Assembly: GCA_022701925.1 (NCBI GenBank)
Contig: JAKONM010000210.1
Location: forward strand, 1 to 13,522
DNA length: 13,522 nucleotides
Source of the DNA: Microbacteriaceae bacterium
GTDB taxonomy: Bacteria; Actinomycetota; Actinomycetes; Actinomycetales; Microbacteriaceae
Direction of reading: 5' to 3'
Position 1 is the first letter of the stretch. Every line of letters begins with the position of its first letter. A model generated the notes under the pieces. The model had not been told where the DNA came from and made no database searches. It worked only from the letters and a program-made list of their open reading frames with translations. Positions 1-7,847 of the stretch are shown here, one piece after another. A program made the translations under genes and the position numbers.

Positions 1-1877
1 CCAAGGTCATCGCGATGCAGAAGAACTGGATCGGGCGCAGCAACGGCGCCGAGGTCGACTTCCGCGTCGAGGGCCGCGACGAGCCCGTGACCGTCTTCAC
101 GACGCGTCCGGACACGCTGCACGGCGCGACCTACATGGTCGTGGCACCCGACTCCGACCTGGCCGCCGAGCTGATCGCGGGGCAGCCGGCCGAGATCGCG
201 GAGCCGTTCGCCGCGTACCTGGCGCGCGTCCAGGCCACCACCGAGGTCGAGCGGCAGTCGGCCGACCGGGTGAAGACCGGCGTGCCGCTCGGCCGCTTCG
301 CGATCAACCCGGTGACCGGCGACCGGCTGCCGATCTGGTCCGCCGACTACGTGCTGTCCGACTACGGCACGGGCGCGATCATGGCGGTGCCCGCGCACGA
401 CCAGCGCGACCTCGACTTCGCGCGGGCGTTCGACCTGCCGGTGAAGACGGTCGTCGACGTGTTCCAGCCCGTGACCGGCGTGATCCCGGTGATCCGGCCG
501 GGCGACGAGCTGCCCGAGCTCGAGTCGGTCGACCCGGCGGTCACCGGCGTCGCGCTGACCGGCGAGGGCCGCATGGTCAACTCCGGGTCGCTGAACGGCA
601 TGTCCAAGACCAACGCGATCGCGCGGATGATCAAGGACCTGGAGGCCGCCGGCACCGGCCGGGCGGCGAAGAGCTACCGCCTGCGCGACTGGCTGATCAG
701 CCGCCAGCGGTTCTGGGGCACGCCCATCCCGATCATCCACGGCGCGGACGGGGCCGAGATCCCGGTGCCGGAGGACCAGCTGCCGGTGCGCCTGCCCGAC
801 AGCGGGGGCCTGGACCTGAAGCCCAAGGGCACCTCGCCGCTCGGCGCGGCGACCGACTGGGTGAACGTCCCGAACCCCGTCGACGGCACCCCCGCGAAGC
901 GGGACGCCGACACCATGGACACGTTCGTCGACAGTTCCTGGTACTTCCTGCGGTTCCTGTCGCCGAACGACGACGGCAAGGCCTTCGACCCCGCCGAGGC
1001 CGACAAGTGGGCCCCCGTCGACCAGTACGTCGGCGGCGTCGAGCACGCGATCCTGCACCTGCTGTACGCGCGCTTCATCACGAAGGTGCTGTTCGACCTG
1101 GGCCTCGTGCACTTCACGGAGCCCTTCAACGCCCTGCTGAACCAGGGGATGGTGCTGTCCGGCGGCGCGAAGATGTCGAAGAGCAAGGGCGGCGTCAGCC
1201 TCTCCGACGAGCTGAACCGCTTCGGGGTCGACGCCATCCGCCTCACGATGGCGTTCGCCGGCCCGCCCGAGGACACGATCGACTGGGAGGACGTGCGCCC
1301 CGGCGGTCAGGTGAAGTTCCTGAACCGCGTGCTGCGCATGGCCACCGAGGTGACCAGCGCCCCCGAGGTCGTGTGGGCGTCGGGCGACGCCGGCCTGCGC
1401 CGTCAGACCCACCGGTTCCTGGCCGACGCGCCCCAGCTGGCGGAGACGTTCAAGTTCAACGTCATGATCGCCCGCCTGATGGAGCTGGCGAACGCCACCC
1501 GCAAGGCGATCGACGGCCAGGCGGGCCCGGCGGACGGGGCGGTGCGCGAGGCCGTTGAGACCATCGCGCTGGCGCTCAGCCTGTTCGCGCCCTACACGGC
1601 CGAGGAGATGTGGGAGCGGCTCGGCTACGTGCCGTCGGTGGCGCTGCACGGCTGGCGCAAGCCCGACCCCATGCTGCTCGTCGAGGACTCGGTGACCGCC
1701 GTCGTGCAGGTGGACGGCAAGGTGCGCGACCGGCTCGAGGTCTCGCCGAAGATCACCGCGGAGGAGCTGGAGCGCCTGGCGACCTCCTCCGACGTCGTGA
1801 AGCGCTCCCTCGGCACGCGTCGCATCGCCCGCGTGGTGGTGCGAGCCCCGCGGGTCGTCAGCATCGCCACGGAGTGA
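1..1877 (+). CDS. leuS: Leucyl-tRNA synthetase, 3' part (5' end outside window)
   Basis: Class I aminoacyl-tRNA synthetase that charges tRNA-Leu in the cytoplasm. The frame is open from the first base, so the gene begins upstream; about 624 residues are visible of a family usually 800-950 long, and the missing part carries the HIGH motif. Numbering from the ATG at 15: the CP1 editing domain has the Thr-rich peptide TTRPDTL (29-35) and the editing Asp in AHDQRD (127-132). The catalytic core resumes at LRDWLISRQRFWG (about 223-235), and KMSKS lies at nt 1170-1184 (residues 386-390). An anticodon-binding helical domain follows, then the C-terminal VQVDGKVRDRL segment. No cysteine occurs anywhere in the visible protein, so the zinc-knuckle Cys pairs of many LeuRS enzymes are absent; the equivalent stretches read HGADGAE and NPVDGTP. 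It ends in TGA 91 bp before comEA. The identification is certain. Confidence 0.98.
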   Translation, partial: KVIAMQKNWIGRSNGAEVDFRVEGRDEPVTVFTTRPDTLHGATYMVVAPDSDLAAELIAGQPAEIAEPFAAYLARVQATTEVERQSADRVKTGVPLGRFAINPVTGDRLPIWSADYVLSDYGTGAIMAVPAHDQRDLDFARAFDLPVKTVVDVFQPVTGVIPVIRPGDELPELESVDPAVTGVALTGEGRMVNSGSLNGMSKTNAIARMIKDLEAAGTGRAAKSYRLRDWLISRQRFWGTPIPIIHGADGAEIPVPEDQLPVRLPDSGGLDLKPKGTSPLGAATDWVNVPNPVDGTPAKRDADTMDTFVDSSWYFLRFLSPNDDGKAFDPAEADKWAPVDQYVGGVEHAILHLLYARFITKVLFDLGLVHFTEPFNALLNQGMVLSGGAKMSKSKGGVSLSDELNRFGVDAIRLTMAFAGPPEDTIDWEDVRPGGQVKFLNRVLRMATEVTSAPEVVWASGDAGLRRQTHRFLADAPQLAETFKFNVMIARLMELANATRKAIDGQAGPADGAVREAVETIALALSLFAPYTAEEMWERLGYVPSVALHGWRKPDPMLLVEDSVTAVVQVDGKVRDRLEVSPKITAEELERLATSSDVVKRSLGTRRIARVVVRAPRVVSIATE

Positions 1878-1886
1878 TCCGCTCCT

Positions 1887-1936
1887 CCCCAGCCGCGGGC
1901 GGCACCCGTTCGACGATCGGGCCGCCCGCGGCGGGG
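1887..1936 (+). terminator. Strong stem-loop after leuS, probable terminator
   Basis: The arms GCCGCGGGCGGC (1892-1903) and GCCGCCCGCGGC (1921-1932) are perfectly complementary over 12 bp. CCCC (1887-1890) pairs with GGGG (1933-1936) across one bulged A at 1891, giving 16 bp. The inner sequence can add CCG/CGG. It starts 9 bases after the leuS stop. No T-run follows, so it is at best a U-less terminator of the kind proposed for GC-rich actinobacteria; that role is inferred from position and strength. Confidence 0.6.
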
Positions 1937-1955
1937 TGAGGGCCGGCCGTCTCCC

Positions 1956-1961
1956 TAGCGT
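1956..1961 (+). promoter_or_regulatory. -10 hexamer of a leaderless comEA promoter
   Basis: TAGCGT matches TANNNT and ends exactly 7 nt before the GTG at 1969, the spacing expected when transcription starts at the start codon. It lies just past the leuS hairpin. No TTGACA-like -35 is visible 16-18 nt upstream and no Shine-Dalgarno sequence precedes the GTG. Confidence 0.55.
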
Positions 1962-1968
1962 CGGCGGC

Positions 1969-2571
1969 GTGGATGCGCTGCTCGATCGGTTCGCGGCCCG
2001 GCCGCGGGGACGGGCGGCCGCCGTCGTCGCGGTCGCGGTCGGCGCGCTGGTGCTCGCCGGTGCGGTGGTGGTCGCAGGGTTCGGCGCCGGCGGCTCGGAG
2101 TCGTCGGTGCCCGCCGTCGCCGTGCAGCGCGCGCCGTCGGCGTCGCCCACCCCGCTGCTCGTGCACGTCAGCGGCGCGGTGCGGCGCCCGGGGCTGGTCG
2201 CGCTGCCACCGGGTGCCCGCGTCGTCGACGCGGTCGCCGCGGCGGGCGGGCCGGCGGGGACGGCGGACCAGGGCGCCGTGAACCTGGCGGCGCCCGTGGT
2301 CGACGGGCAGCAGGTCGTCGTGCCGGCGCGGGGCGCAGCGCCTTCCTCCGCGTCGGCCGCGGCGACCGGCGCCTCCGGCACGCGGGTGTCGATCAACTCG
2401 GCGACGGCGGAGCAGCTGGAGTCGCTGCCGCGCATCGGGCCGGCGCTCGCGGCGCGCATCGTCGCGCACCGCACGGAGCACGGCCCGTTCCGCAGCGTCG
2501 ACCAGCTGGGAGAGGTCGGCGGCATCGGCCCGAAGATCCTGGCGGGGCTGCGCGACGCCGTGACGCTGTGA
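1969..2571 (+). CDS. comEA: ComEA-type DNA-binding competence protein
   Basis: Membrane-anchored DNA receptor of natural transformation: it binds incoming double-stranded DNA outside the membrane and passes it to the ComEC channel. The product is 200 aa. One membrane segment lies at about residues 15-38, with a short Arg-rich cytoplasmic tail before it. A Ser/Pro/Ala linker follows, then an SLBB domain (about 62-119, beginning LLVHVSGAVRRPG). The C-terminal helix-hairpin-helix domain (about 139-200) has two HhH units around SLPRIGPALAARI and VGGIGPKILAG, and opens with the family-typical SINSATAEQLESLP. I chose GTG 1969 over the in-frame GTG 1936: the latter lies in the base of the upstream hairpin, whereas 1969 has a TAGCGT box 7 nt upstream. 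The last 4 bases overlap the comEC start. Whether the organism is actually competent is not shown. Confidence 0.92.
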   Translation: MDALLDRFAARPRGRAAAVVAVAVGALVLAGAVVVAGFGAGGSESSVPAVAVQRAPSASPTPLLVHVSGAVRRPGLVALPPGARVVDAVAAAGGPAGTADQGAVNLAAPVVDGQQVVVPARGAAPSSASAAATGASGTRVSINSATAEQLESLPRIGPALAARIVAHRTEHGPFRSVDQLGEVGGIGPKILAGLRDAVTL

Positions 2572-4889
2572 GCGAGCGGCTGGTCCGCACCGGGCTGCTG
2601 CTGCCCGCAGTCGGCGGGTGGGCCGCGTCGCTGCTGGTGACCGCGGTTCCCGGGGCCGCGCCGGCGGTGGCGGTCGTCGCCGCGGCGGGCGCGCTGTCCG
2701 CGGTGCTCGCCGCGCGGCGGACCCGCACCCGTCCGCGGCAGCTGCTGGCCGCGGGGCTGCTGATCACCGGGCTGGTCGCGGTCGCGGTGCAGCTGGCGTC
2801 GGCCTCCCGCTTCCCGGACGCGCTGCCGGTCGGCCGCCCGGTCGTCGTCGAGGCCCGCGTCGCGTCGGTCGCCGCGACGACGGGCAACGGCCCGGCGGGC
2901 GGGCTGCGGGGCGGCTCCGTGGTCCGCGCGACCCTCGTGGCCGTCGGCGAGGGTGCCGACCGGGTTCCGCTGTCCACGCCCGCGGTGCTCTTCGCCGAGG
3001 GGGCGGACCACGACCCCGGCCAGGTGATGACCGGCGTCGTCGTGCTGCGCCGTGCCCCCGCGACCGATCAGGCCGCGTGGATCGGCACCGTGCGCGGCCG
3101 CCTGCGGCCGCTGCACGACGCCTCGCCGCCGGAGCGCGCGGCGCAGGTGCTGCGGCAGCGGTTCCTGCAGGTGTCCGCCTTCCTGCCCGGGGACGGCGGC
3201 GCGCTGCTGCCCGGCCTGGCGACGGGCGACACCTCCCGCGTCGGGCCCGACCTGCAGCAGGCGATGCGCGACGCCTCCTTGACCCACCTCACCGCGGTCT
3301 CCGGCGCGAACTGCGCCGTCGTGGTCCTCGCGGTCCTCGGCGTCGCCGCCCGGCTCCGCGTGCCTCGGGCCCCGCGGACGGTACTGGCGGGCGCTGCGCT
3401 GGCCGGCTTCGTCGTGCTGGTCACGCCACAGCCGTCCGTGGTCCGCGCCTCGGTCATGGCCGCCGTGGGCCTGGCGTGCGTGCTCGCGGGCCGCAGGACC
3501 GCGGGGGTGCCGGCGCTGTCGGTGACGGTGCTCCTGCTGCTGCTGCTCGACCCCTGGATCGCGTGGAGCGCCGGCTTCGTGCTGAGCGTGGCGGCCACGG
3601 CCGGCCTGCTGCTGCTCGCCGCACCCCTGGCCGACCGCTTGGCGCGCCGCCTGCCGCCCCGGCTCGCGCTGCTGCTGGCCGTGCCGATCGCGGCGCAGGC
3701 CGCCTGTCAGCCCGTGCTGGTGCTGCTGCAGCCGGGGATCCCCGTGTTCGGCGTGCTGGCGAACCTGCTCGCCGAGCCCGCGGTGCCCGTGGTCACGGTG
3801 CTGGGGCTGATCGCCTGCCTCACCGCGCCGGTCGTGCCCGCGCTGGCCGGCGGGCTGGCGCTGCTCGCGTGGCTCCCGGCCTCGTGGATCGGCCTGGTCG
3901 CGCGCGCCGTCGGCGCCCTGCCGCAGGTTCCCTGGGCGCCGGGGCTGGGCGGCGCCGTGCTCGCCGCGCTGCTCGTCGCGTGCGGCCTGCTCGCGCTCCG
4001 GCGCCGGTCCGCCCGTGGCGTCCGCATCGCGGCCGGTGCGGTCGCGGTCGTCGCGGCCCTCGCGATCGCGGGCGCCGCGCTCGGCGGGGTCGTCGGGCGC
4101 TCCGCCGGGACGCCGCGCGACTGGACCCTCGCCGCCTGCGACGTCGGCCAGGGCGACGGGCTGGTGCTGCAGGCAGGAGGCCGCTTCGCCCTGGTCGACA
4201 CCGGTCGGGAGCCGGGCCCGCTGCTGGCGTGCCTCGACCGCCTGGGCGTGCGGCGCATCGACCTGCTGGTGCTCACCCACTGGGACGCGGACCACGTCGG
4301 TGCGGCGCAGGCCGTCGCGGACCGGGTCGGCACGGCCCTCGTCGGCCCGGTGGACGGTGCGCCGGCCAGGCGGCTGCGCGGGTCGCTGGCGAGGGCCGGT
4401 GCCCGCGTCGTGCAGGTGCACCGCGGCGACGCCGCGTCGCTCGGCCCGATGCGGCTGGACGTGCTGTGGCCGCCCCTGCCGCTCGGCGACGTCGAGCCGG
4501 GCAACGCGGCCAGCATCGCCCTGCACGTGACCGGGCCCGGGCCGTCCGTGCTGATGACCGGCGACCTGGGGGAGCAGGCGCAGGACACGCTGCTCGCCGC
4601 CGGGCCGCTGCCGCGGGTGGACGTGGTGAAGGTGGCGCACCACGGGTCGGCGGATCAGAGCCCTGCGCTGTACGCCGCCGCGCGGGCGGCGCTGGGCGTC
4701 GTGTCGGTCGGCGAGGACAACGACTACGGGCATCCCACCCGCCGGCTGCTGCGGATCCTGGCCGTCACGGGCACGCGCCCGGTCCGCACGGACCAGGACG
4801 GCCTGGTGCTGATCGGCCGGCGGGAGGGCCGGCTGCGGCTCTGGACCGAGCACCCGGTGACGGCCGCCGTCTGGACCCCGGCGAAGTAG
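2568..4889 (+). CDS. comEC: ComEC/Rec2 competence DNA channel
   Basis: Polytopic inner-membrane protein that carries single-stranded DNA into the cytoplasm during transformation. The product is 773 aa, normal for the three-domain form. Two or more hydrophobic segments (about 10-80) come first, then a DUF4131/OB-like extracytoplasmic region (about 85-200). The Competence membrane domain (about 205-510) contains LTHLTAVSGAN at 238-248, where SGAN replaces the common SGLH, as in other actinobacteria. The metallo-beta-lactamase-like domain (about 518-773) starts ACDVGQGDG and carries HWDADH (571-576), the ComEC version of HxHxDH with Asp at the second ligand position. TGDLGEQ, KVAHHGS (688-694) and a late GHP follow. 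The HxDxDH core suggests the nuclease domain keeps metal ligands, although activity is known only for some homologues. The GTG start overlaps the comEA stop as GTGA, with no ribosome site, pointing to translational coupling. Confidence 0.95.
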   Translation: MSERLVRTGLLLPAVGGWAASLLVTAVPGAAPAVAVVAAAGALSAVLAARRTRTRPRQLLAAGLLITGLVAVAVQLASASRFPDALPVGRPVVVEARVASVAATTGNGPAGGLRGGSVVRATLVAVGEGADRVPLSTPAVLFAEGADHDPGQVMTGVVVLRRAPATDQAAWIGTVRGRLRPLHDASPPERAAQVLRQRFLQVSAFLPGDGGALLPGLATGDTSRVGPDLQQAMRDASLTHLTAVSGANCAVVVLAVLGVAARLRVPRAPRTVLAGAALAGFVVLVTPQPSVVRASVMAAVGLACVLAGRRTAGVPALSVTVLLLLLLDPWIAWSAGFVLSVAATAGLLLLAAPLADRLARRLPPRLALLLAVPIAAQAACQPVLVLLQPGIPVFGVLANLLAEPAVPVVTVLGLIACLTAPVVPALAGGLALLAWLPASWIGLVARAVGALPQVPWAPGLGGAVLAALLVACGLLALRRRSARGVRIAAGAVAVVAALAIAGAALGGVVGRSAGTPRDWTLAACDVGQGDGLVLQAGGRFALVDTGREPGPLLACLDRLGVRRIDLLVLTHWDADHVGAAQAVADRVGTALVGPVDGAPARRLRGSLARAGARVVQVHRGDAASLGPMRLDVLWPPLPLGDVEPGNAASIALHVTGPGPSVLMTGDLGEQAQDTLLAAGPLPRVDVVKVAHHGSADQSPALYAAARAALGVVSVGEDNDYGHPTRRLLRILAVTGTRPVRTDQDGLVLIGRREGRLRLWTEHPVTAAVWTPAK

Positions 4890-4892
4890 GTT
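4887..4892 (+). promoter_or_regulatory. -10 hexamer of a leaderless holA promoter, overlapping the comEC stop
   Basis: TAGGTT matches TANNNT and ends 6 nt before the holA ATG at 4899. Its first three bases are the TAG stop codon of comEC. No Shine-Dalgarno sequence fits in the 9-nt gap. This suggests holA can be transcribed apart from comEA-comEC. Confidence 0.5.
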
Positions 4893-4898
4893 CGACGC

Positions 4899-5927
4899 AT
4901 GCCCGCCAGAGCCGCAGCGCCGAAGGCGGCCAGGACCCGCGTGCCCCAGGTCGAGTGGTCCGCCGCCCGGCCGGCGCCCGTGGTGCTGGTCTCCGGGCCG
5001 GAGGACCTGCTGGCGGACCGCGCGATCACCCGCATCCGCGACGGGCTCGTCGACGCCGACCCGAGCACGGAGGTCAGCGACCTGGACGCCGCGGTCGCCG
5101 CGCCCGGAGACCTGGTGACGCTGGCGAGCCCCTCGCTGTTCGGCGAGCCGCGGCTGATCCGCGTGTCCGGCGTGGAGCGGCTGTCGGAGTCGTTCCAGGC
5201 GGAGGTCCTGCGCTACCTCGAGTCGCCCGCCGACGACACCGTGCTGATCCTGCGGCACGGCGGAGGGCAGCGGGGCAAGAAGGTGCTCGACGCGGTGCGC
5301 GCGGGCACCGGGGGCGGGATCGAGATCGCCTGCGCGGAGGTGAAGCGGGACGCGGACCGCTCCTCCTTCGCCGCCGCGGAGTTCCGGTCCGCCGGCCGTC
5401 GCATCAGCCCGGGAGCGCTGCGGATCCTGGTGTCCGCCTTCCAGGCGGACCTGGCGGAGCTGGCGTCCGCCTGCCAGCAGCTGATCGCCGACGTCGAGGG
5501 CGACATCGGCGAGACCACCGTGCAGACCTACTACTCGGGGCGCATGGAGACCGACGCCTTCGCCGTCGCGGACGCCGCGCTGGCGGGTCGCCGCGGCGAC
5601 GCGCTGGTGCTGCTGCGGCACGCCGTGTCGACCGGCGCGGACCCGGTGCCGATCGTCGCCGCGATCGCCGCGAAGCTGCGGGCGATGGCGAAGGTGCTCG
5701 ACGCCCGCGGGTCCTCCGGCCAGGTCGCCGCCGACCACGGCCTGGCGCCGTGGCAGGTGGACCGCGCCCGCCGCGACGCGCAGGGCTGGCAGCCGGCGGG
5801 CCTGGGCCGGGCGATCATGATGACCGCGGAGACGGACGAGCGCATCAAGGGCGGCGCCCGCGACCCGGAGTTCGCCGTCGAGCGGCTGCTGACGCTGCTG
5901 GCGTCGCGGGGCGAGCCCACCGCCTGA
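4899..5927 (+). CDS. holA: DNA polymerase III subunit delta
   Basis: Delta is the clamp-loader subunit that opens the beta sliding clamp so that it can be loaded on primed DNA at the replication fork. The 342-aa product has the expected length. After a basic leader of about 22 residues the AAA+-like fold begins VVLVSGPEDLLADRAITRIR (about 28-47). It has no functional Walker A, as usual for delta. LFGEPRLIRVSGVE (about 83-96) corresponds to the beta-interacting element region around the family's Leu-Phe pair. Domain III is helical, with the family-like stretch TDAFAVADAALAGRRGDAL in the middle and a C-terminal collar ending ERLLTLLASRG. The ATG start is supported by the TAGGTT box 6 nt upstream. 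The comEA-comEC-holA order is common in Actinomycetota. The identification rests on overall sequence pattern and position, as delta has few invariant motifs. Confidence 0.93.
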   Translation: MPARAAAPKAARTRVPQVEWSAARPAPVVLVSGPEDLLADRAITRIRDGLVDADPSTEVSDLDAAVAAPGDLVTLASPSLFGEPRLIRVSGVERLSESFQAEVLRYLESPADDTVLILRHGGGQRGKKVLDAVRAGTGGGIEIACAEVKRDADRSSFAAAEFRSAGRRISPGALRILVSAFQADLAELASACQQLIADVEGDIGETTVQTYYSGRMETDAFAVADAALAGRRGDALVLLRHAVSTGADPVPIVAAIAAKLRAMAKVLDARGSSGQVAADHGLAPWQVDRARRDAQGWQPAGLGRAIMMTAETDERIKGGARDPEFAVERLLTLLASRGEPTA

Positions 5928-5934
5928 CCGCGGT

Positions 5935-5949
5935 GCCGCATCGAGCGGC
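5935..5949 (+). terminator. Small stem-loop in the holA/HerA-like gap
   Basis: GCCGC (5935-5939) and GCGGC (5945-5949) form a 5-bp stem around a 5-nt loop, 7 bases after the holA stop and ahead of the next gene's -10 candidate. No T-run follows. Given the base composition, a 5-bp GC stem can easily arise by chance. Confidence 0.25.
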
Positions 5950-5958
5950 GAGGGGTGC

Positions 5959-5964
5959 CAGGAT
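5959..5964 (+). promoter_or_regulatory. Candidate leaderless -10 for the HerA-like gene
   Basis: CAGGAT keeps the A and final T of TANNNT and ends 6 nt before the GTG at 5971, the same spacing as at holA and the NUDIX gene. The first base deviates. No Shine-Dalgarno sequence is present in front of this GTG. Confidence 0.35.
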
Positions 5965-5970
5965 CGGCCT

Positions 5971-7836
5971 GTGAGCGACGACGCGGTGACCCGGGCGCAG
6001 GAGGCGGCCGCGGCGGCCCAGGCCGAGGCGGCACGGCTGCAGACCGAGGCGCAGGAGGCGGTGCGGCGCGCGCAGGAGGCCGCGGCGGCTGCGCAGGCCG
6101 CGGCCGACGCGGCGGCTGCGGCGCCGAGCGGGCCGGCTCCTGCGGCGTCGCCCGACGCTCCGAAGGGGCCGCTCGACGCGGACGAGGTCGCGCGCATCCG
6201 GTCCGGCTACGGCTTCCAGGGCGCGGCGCTGCAGCTGGGCGCCCTGATGAACGGCGAGCCCCTGCCGGACGTGCAGGTGCGCATCCCGCTCGCGATGCTG
6301 AACCGGCACGGCCTGATCGCGGGAGCGACCGGCACCGGCAAGACGCGGACGCTGCAGGCGCTCACCGAGCAGCTGTCGGCCAACGGCGTGGCGGTCTTCG
6401 CAGCCGACATCAAGGGGGACCTGTCCGGCGTCGCCTCGCCCGGCGCCGCGAACCCGAAGCTGGCGGCCCGCACGGCCGCGATCGGCCAGGACTGGTCGCC
6501 GGCCGCCTTCCCCGTCGAGTTCTTCTCCCTGGGCGGCGTGGGCACCGGCGTGCCGATCCGGGCCACCGTGTCCGGCTTCGGGCCGCTGCTGCTCGCGAAG
6601 GCGCTGGGCCTGAACGACACCCAGGAGTCGAGCCTGACGCTGGTGTTCCACTACGCCGAGCAGCACGGGCTGGCGCTGGCCGACCTGGCGGACCTGCGCG
6701 CGGTGCTGCAGTGGCTGGCGGGCGACGAGGGCAAGGCCGACCTGGCCGATCTGGGCGGCATCGCGCCGGCGACGATCGGGGTGATCCTCCGCGAGCTGAT
6801 CGGGTTCGCCGACGGCGGCGCGGACGCCTTCTTCGGCGAGCCGGAGATCGACACGCGCGAGTTCCTGCGCACCGCCCCGGACGGCCGCGGGGTCATCAGC
6901 CTGCTGGAGGTGCCGGGCGTCGCCGACCGGCCGCAGCTGTACTCGACGTTCCTGATGTGGCTGCTGGCCGACCTGTTCAACGACCTGCCCGAGGTGGGCG
7001 ACGCCGACAAGCCGAAGCTGGTCTTCTTCTTCGACGAGGCGCACCTGCTCTTCTCGGACGCGTCGAAGGACTTCCTGGACCAGGTCGTGCGCACCGTGCG
7101 GCTCATCCGCTCCAAGGGGGTGGGCATCGTCTTCGTGACGCAGACGCCGAAGGACGTGCCCGGGGAGGTGCTGGGGCAGCTGGGCTCGCGGGTGCAGCAC
7201 CAGCTGCGGGCCTTCACCCCGGACGACGCGAAGGCGCTGCGCGCGACCGTGCAGACCTATCCGAAGTCGGCGTACGACCTCGAGTCGGTGCTGACGACGC
7301 TCGGCATCGGCGAGGCGGTGATCACGGTCATGAACGAGAGCGGCGCGCCAACCCCCGTCGCCTGGACCCGTCTGCGGGCCCCGCAGGCGCTGATGTCGCC
7401 GACGCCGAGCGCGCAGATGGAGGCCGCGGTCGCCGCGTCCGACCTGCAGGCGAAGTACGGCACCGCCCTGGACCGCGAGACGGCCAGCGAGATCCTCACC
7501 GCGCGGATGAACACCGCCGCCGAGGCCGCCCGGGCCGCGAAGCAGGCGGCCGACGACGCGAAGGCGCAGGCGGCGGAGCAGAAGCGAGCCGCGGCGCAGG
7601 CGAAGGCCGACGAGGTGCAGCGCCGCCGCGACGAGCGCGAGGACGAGGCGGACCGCAAGCGGGCCGAGCGCGAGGCGAAGGACCGGCAGCGCGCGGAGAA
7701 GGCCGCGGCGACCGCGCGTCAGCGCCAGCTGCAGACCGGCGCGAGGGTGCTGGGCCAGGTGCTGAACAACCGCGCGACGCGCAGCGTGCTGAACGACGTC
7801 ATCGGCGGCATCTTCGGCACCCGCCGCCGTCGCTGA
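5971..7836 (+). CDS. HerA-like P-loop ATPase, DUF853 family
   Basis: A 621-aa member of the HerA/FtsK-like ATPases related to E. coli YjgR (about 500 aa); the cellular role of this family is poorly defined. The ATPase core runs from about 67 to 470. Walker A is GATGTGKT (118-125), after IPLAMLNRHGLIA, and is followed by AADIKGDLSG. Walker B is VFFFDEAHLLF (351-361, D355 and E356). Then come SKDFLDQVVRTVRLIRSKG, FVTQTPKDVPG with a sensor-like Gln, and a core end near PVAWTRLRAP. Extra to the core are an Ala-rich N-terminus (1-60) with an 11-residue repeat, and a long charged Ala/Arg/Glu coiled coil (about 510-590) ending in VLNDVIGGIFG plus RRRR. There is no cysteine and no signal peptide, so it is probably cytoplasmic. 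GTG 5971 is chosen for the CAGGAT box upstream. It may act on DNA, but helicase activity is an inference from the family name. Confidence 0.88.
   Translation: MSDDAVTRAQEAAAAAQAEAARLQTEAQEAVRRAQEAAAAAQAAADAAAAAPSGPAPAASPDAPKGPLDADEVARIRSGYGFQGAALQLGALMNGEPLPDVQVRIPLAMLNRHGLIAGATGTGKTRTLQALTEQLSANGVAVFAADIKGDLSGVASPGAANPKLAARTAAIGQDWSPAAFPVEFFSLGGVGTGVPIRATVSGFGPLLLAKALGLNDTQESSLTLVFHYAEQHGLALADLADLRAVLQWLAGDEGKADLADLGGIAPATIGVILRELIGFADGGADAFFGEPEIDTREFLRTAPDGRGVISLLEVPGVADRPQLYSTFLMWLLADLFNDLPEVGDADKPKLVFFFDEAHLLFSDASKDFLDQVVRTVRLIRSKGVGIVFVTQTPKDVPGEVLGQLGSRVQHQLRAFTPDDAKALRATVQTYPKSAYDLESVLTTLGIGEAVITVMNESGAPTPVAWTRLRAPQALMSPTPSAQMEAAVAASDLQAKYGTALDRETASEILTARMNTAAEAARAAKQAADDAKAQAAEQKRAAAQAKADEVQRRRDEREDEADRKRAEREAKDRQRAEKAAATARQRQLQTGARVLGQVLNNRATRSVLNDVIGGIFGTRRRR
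5992..6099 (+). repeat. Duplicated 11-residue Ala-rich unit in the HerA-like N-terminus
   Basis: RAQEAAAAAQA is encoded at 5992-6024 (residues 8-18) and again at 6067-6099 (residues 33-43), 25 residues apart. The two copies differ at several synonymous positions, so the protein repeat has been kept while the DNA drifted. It probably forms a helical or coiled-coil stalk. Confidence 0.7.
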
Positions 7837-7847
7837 CCCGCCCGCCT

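Noticed and set aside
5932..5959. Direct repeat GGTGCC at 5932-5937 and 5954-5959 as a binding site ahead of the HerA-like gene
   Set aside because: Six-base GC-rich repeats 22 bp apart are expected by chance here and no third copy or symmetry supports an operator.
2618..5974. A 1118-codon open frame on the plus strand spanning comEC and holA in another frame
   Set aside because: It is dominated by Arg, Gly, Ala and Pro, has no recognisable domain, and runs through two well-supported genes. Such frames arise because stop codons are rare at this GC content.
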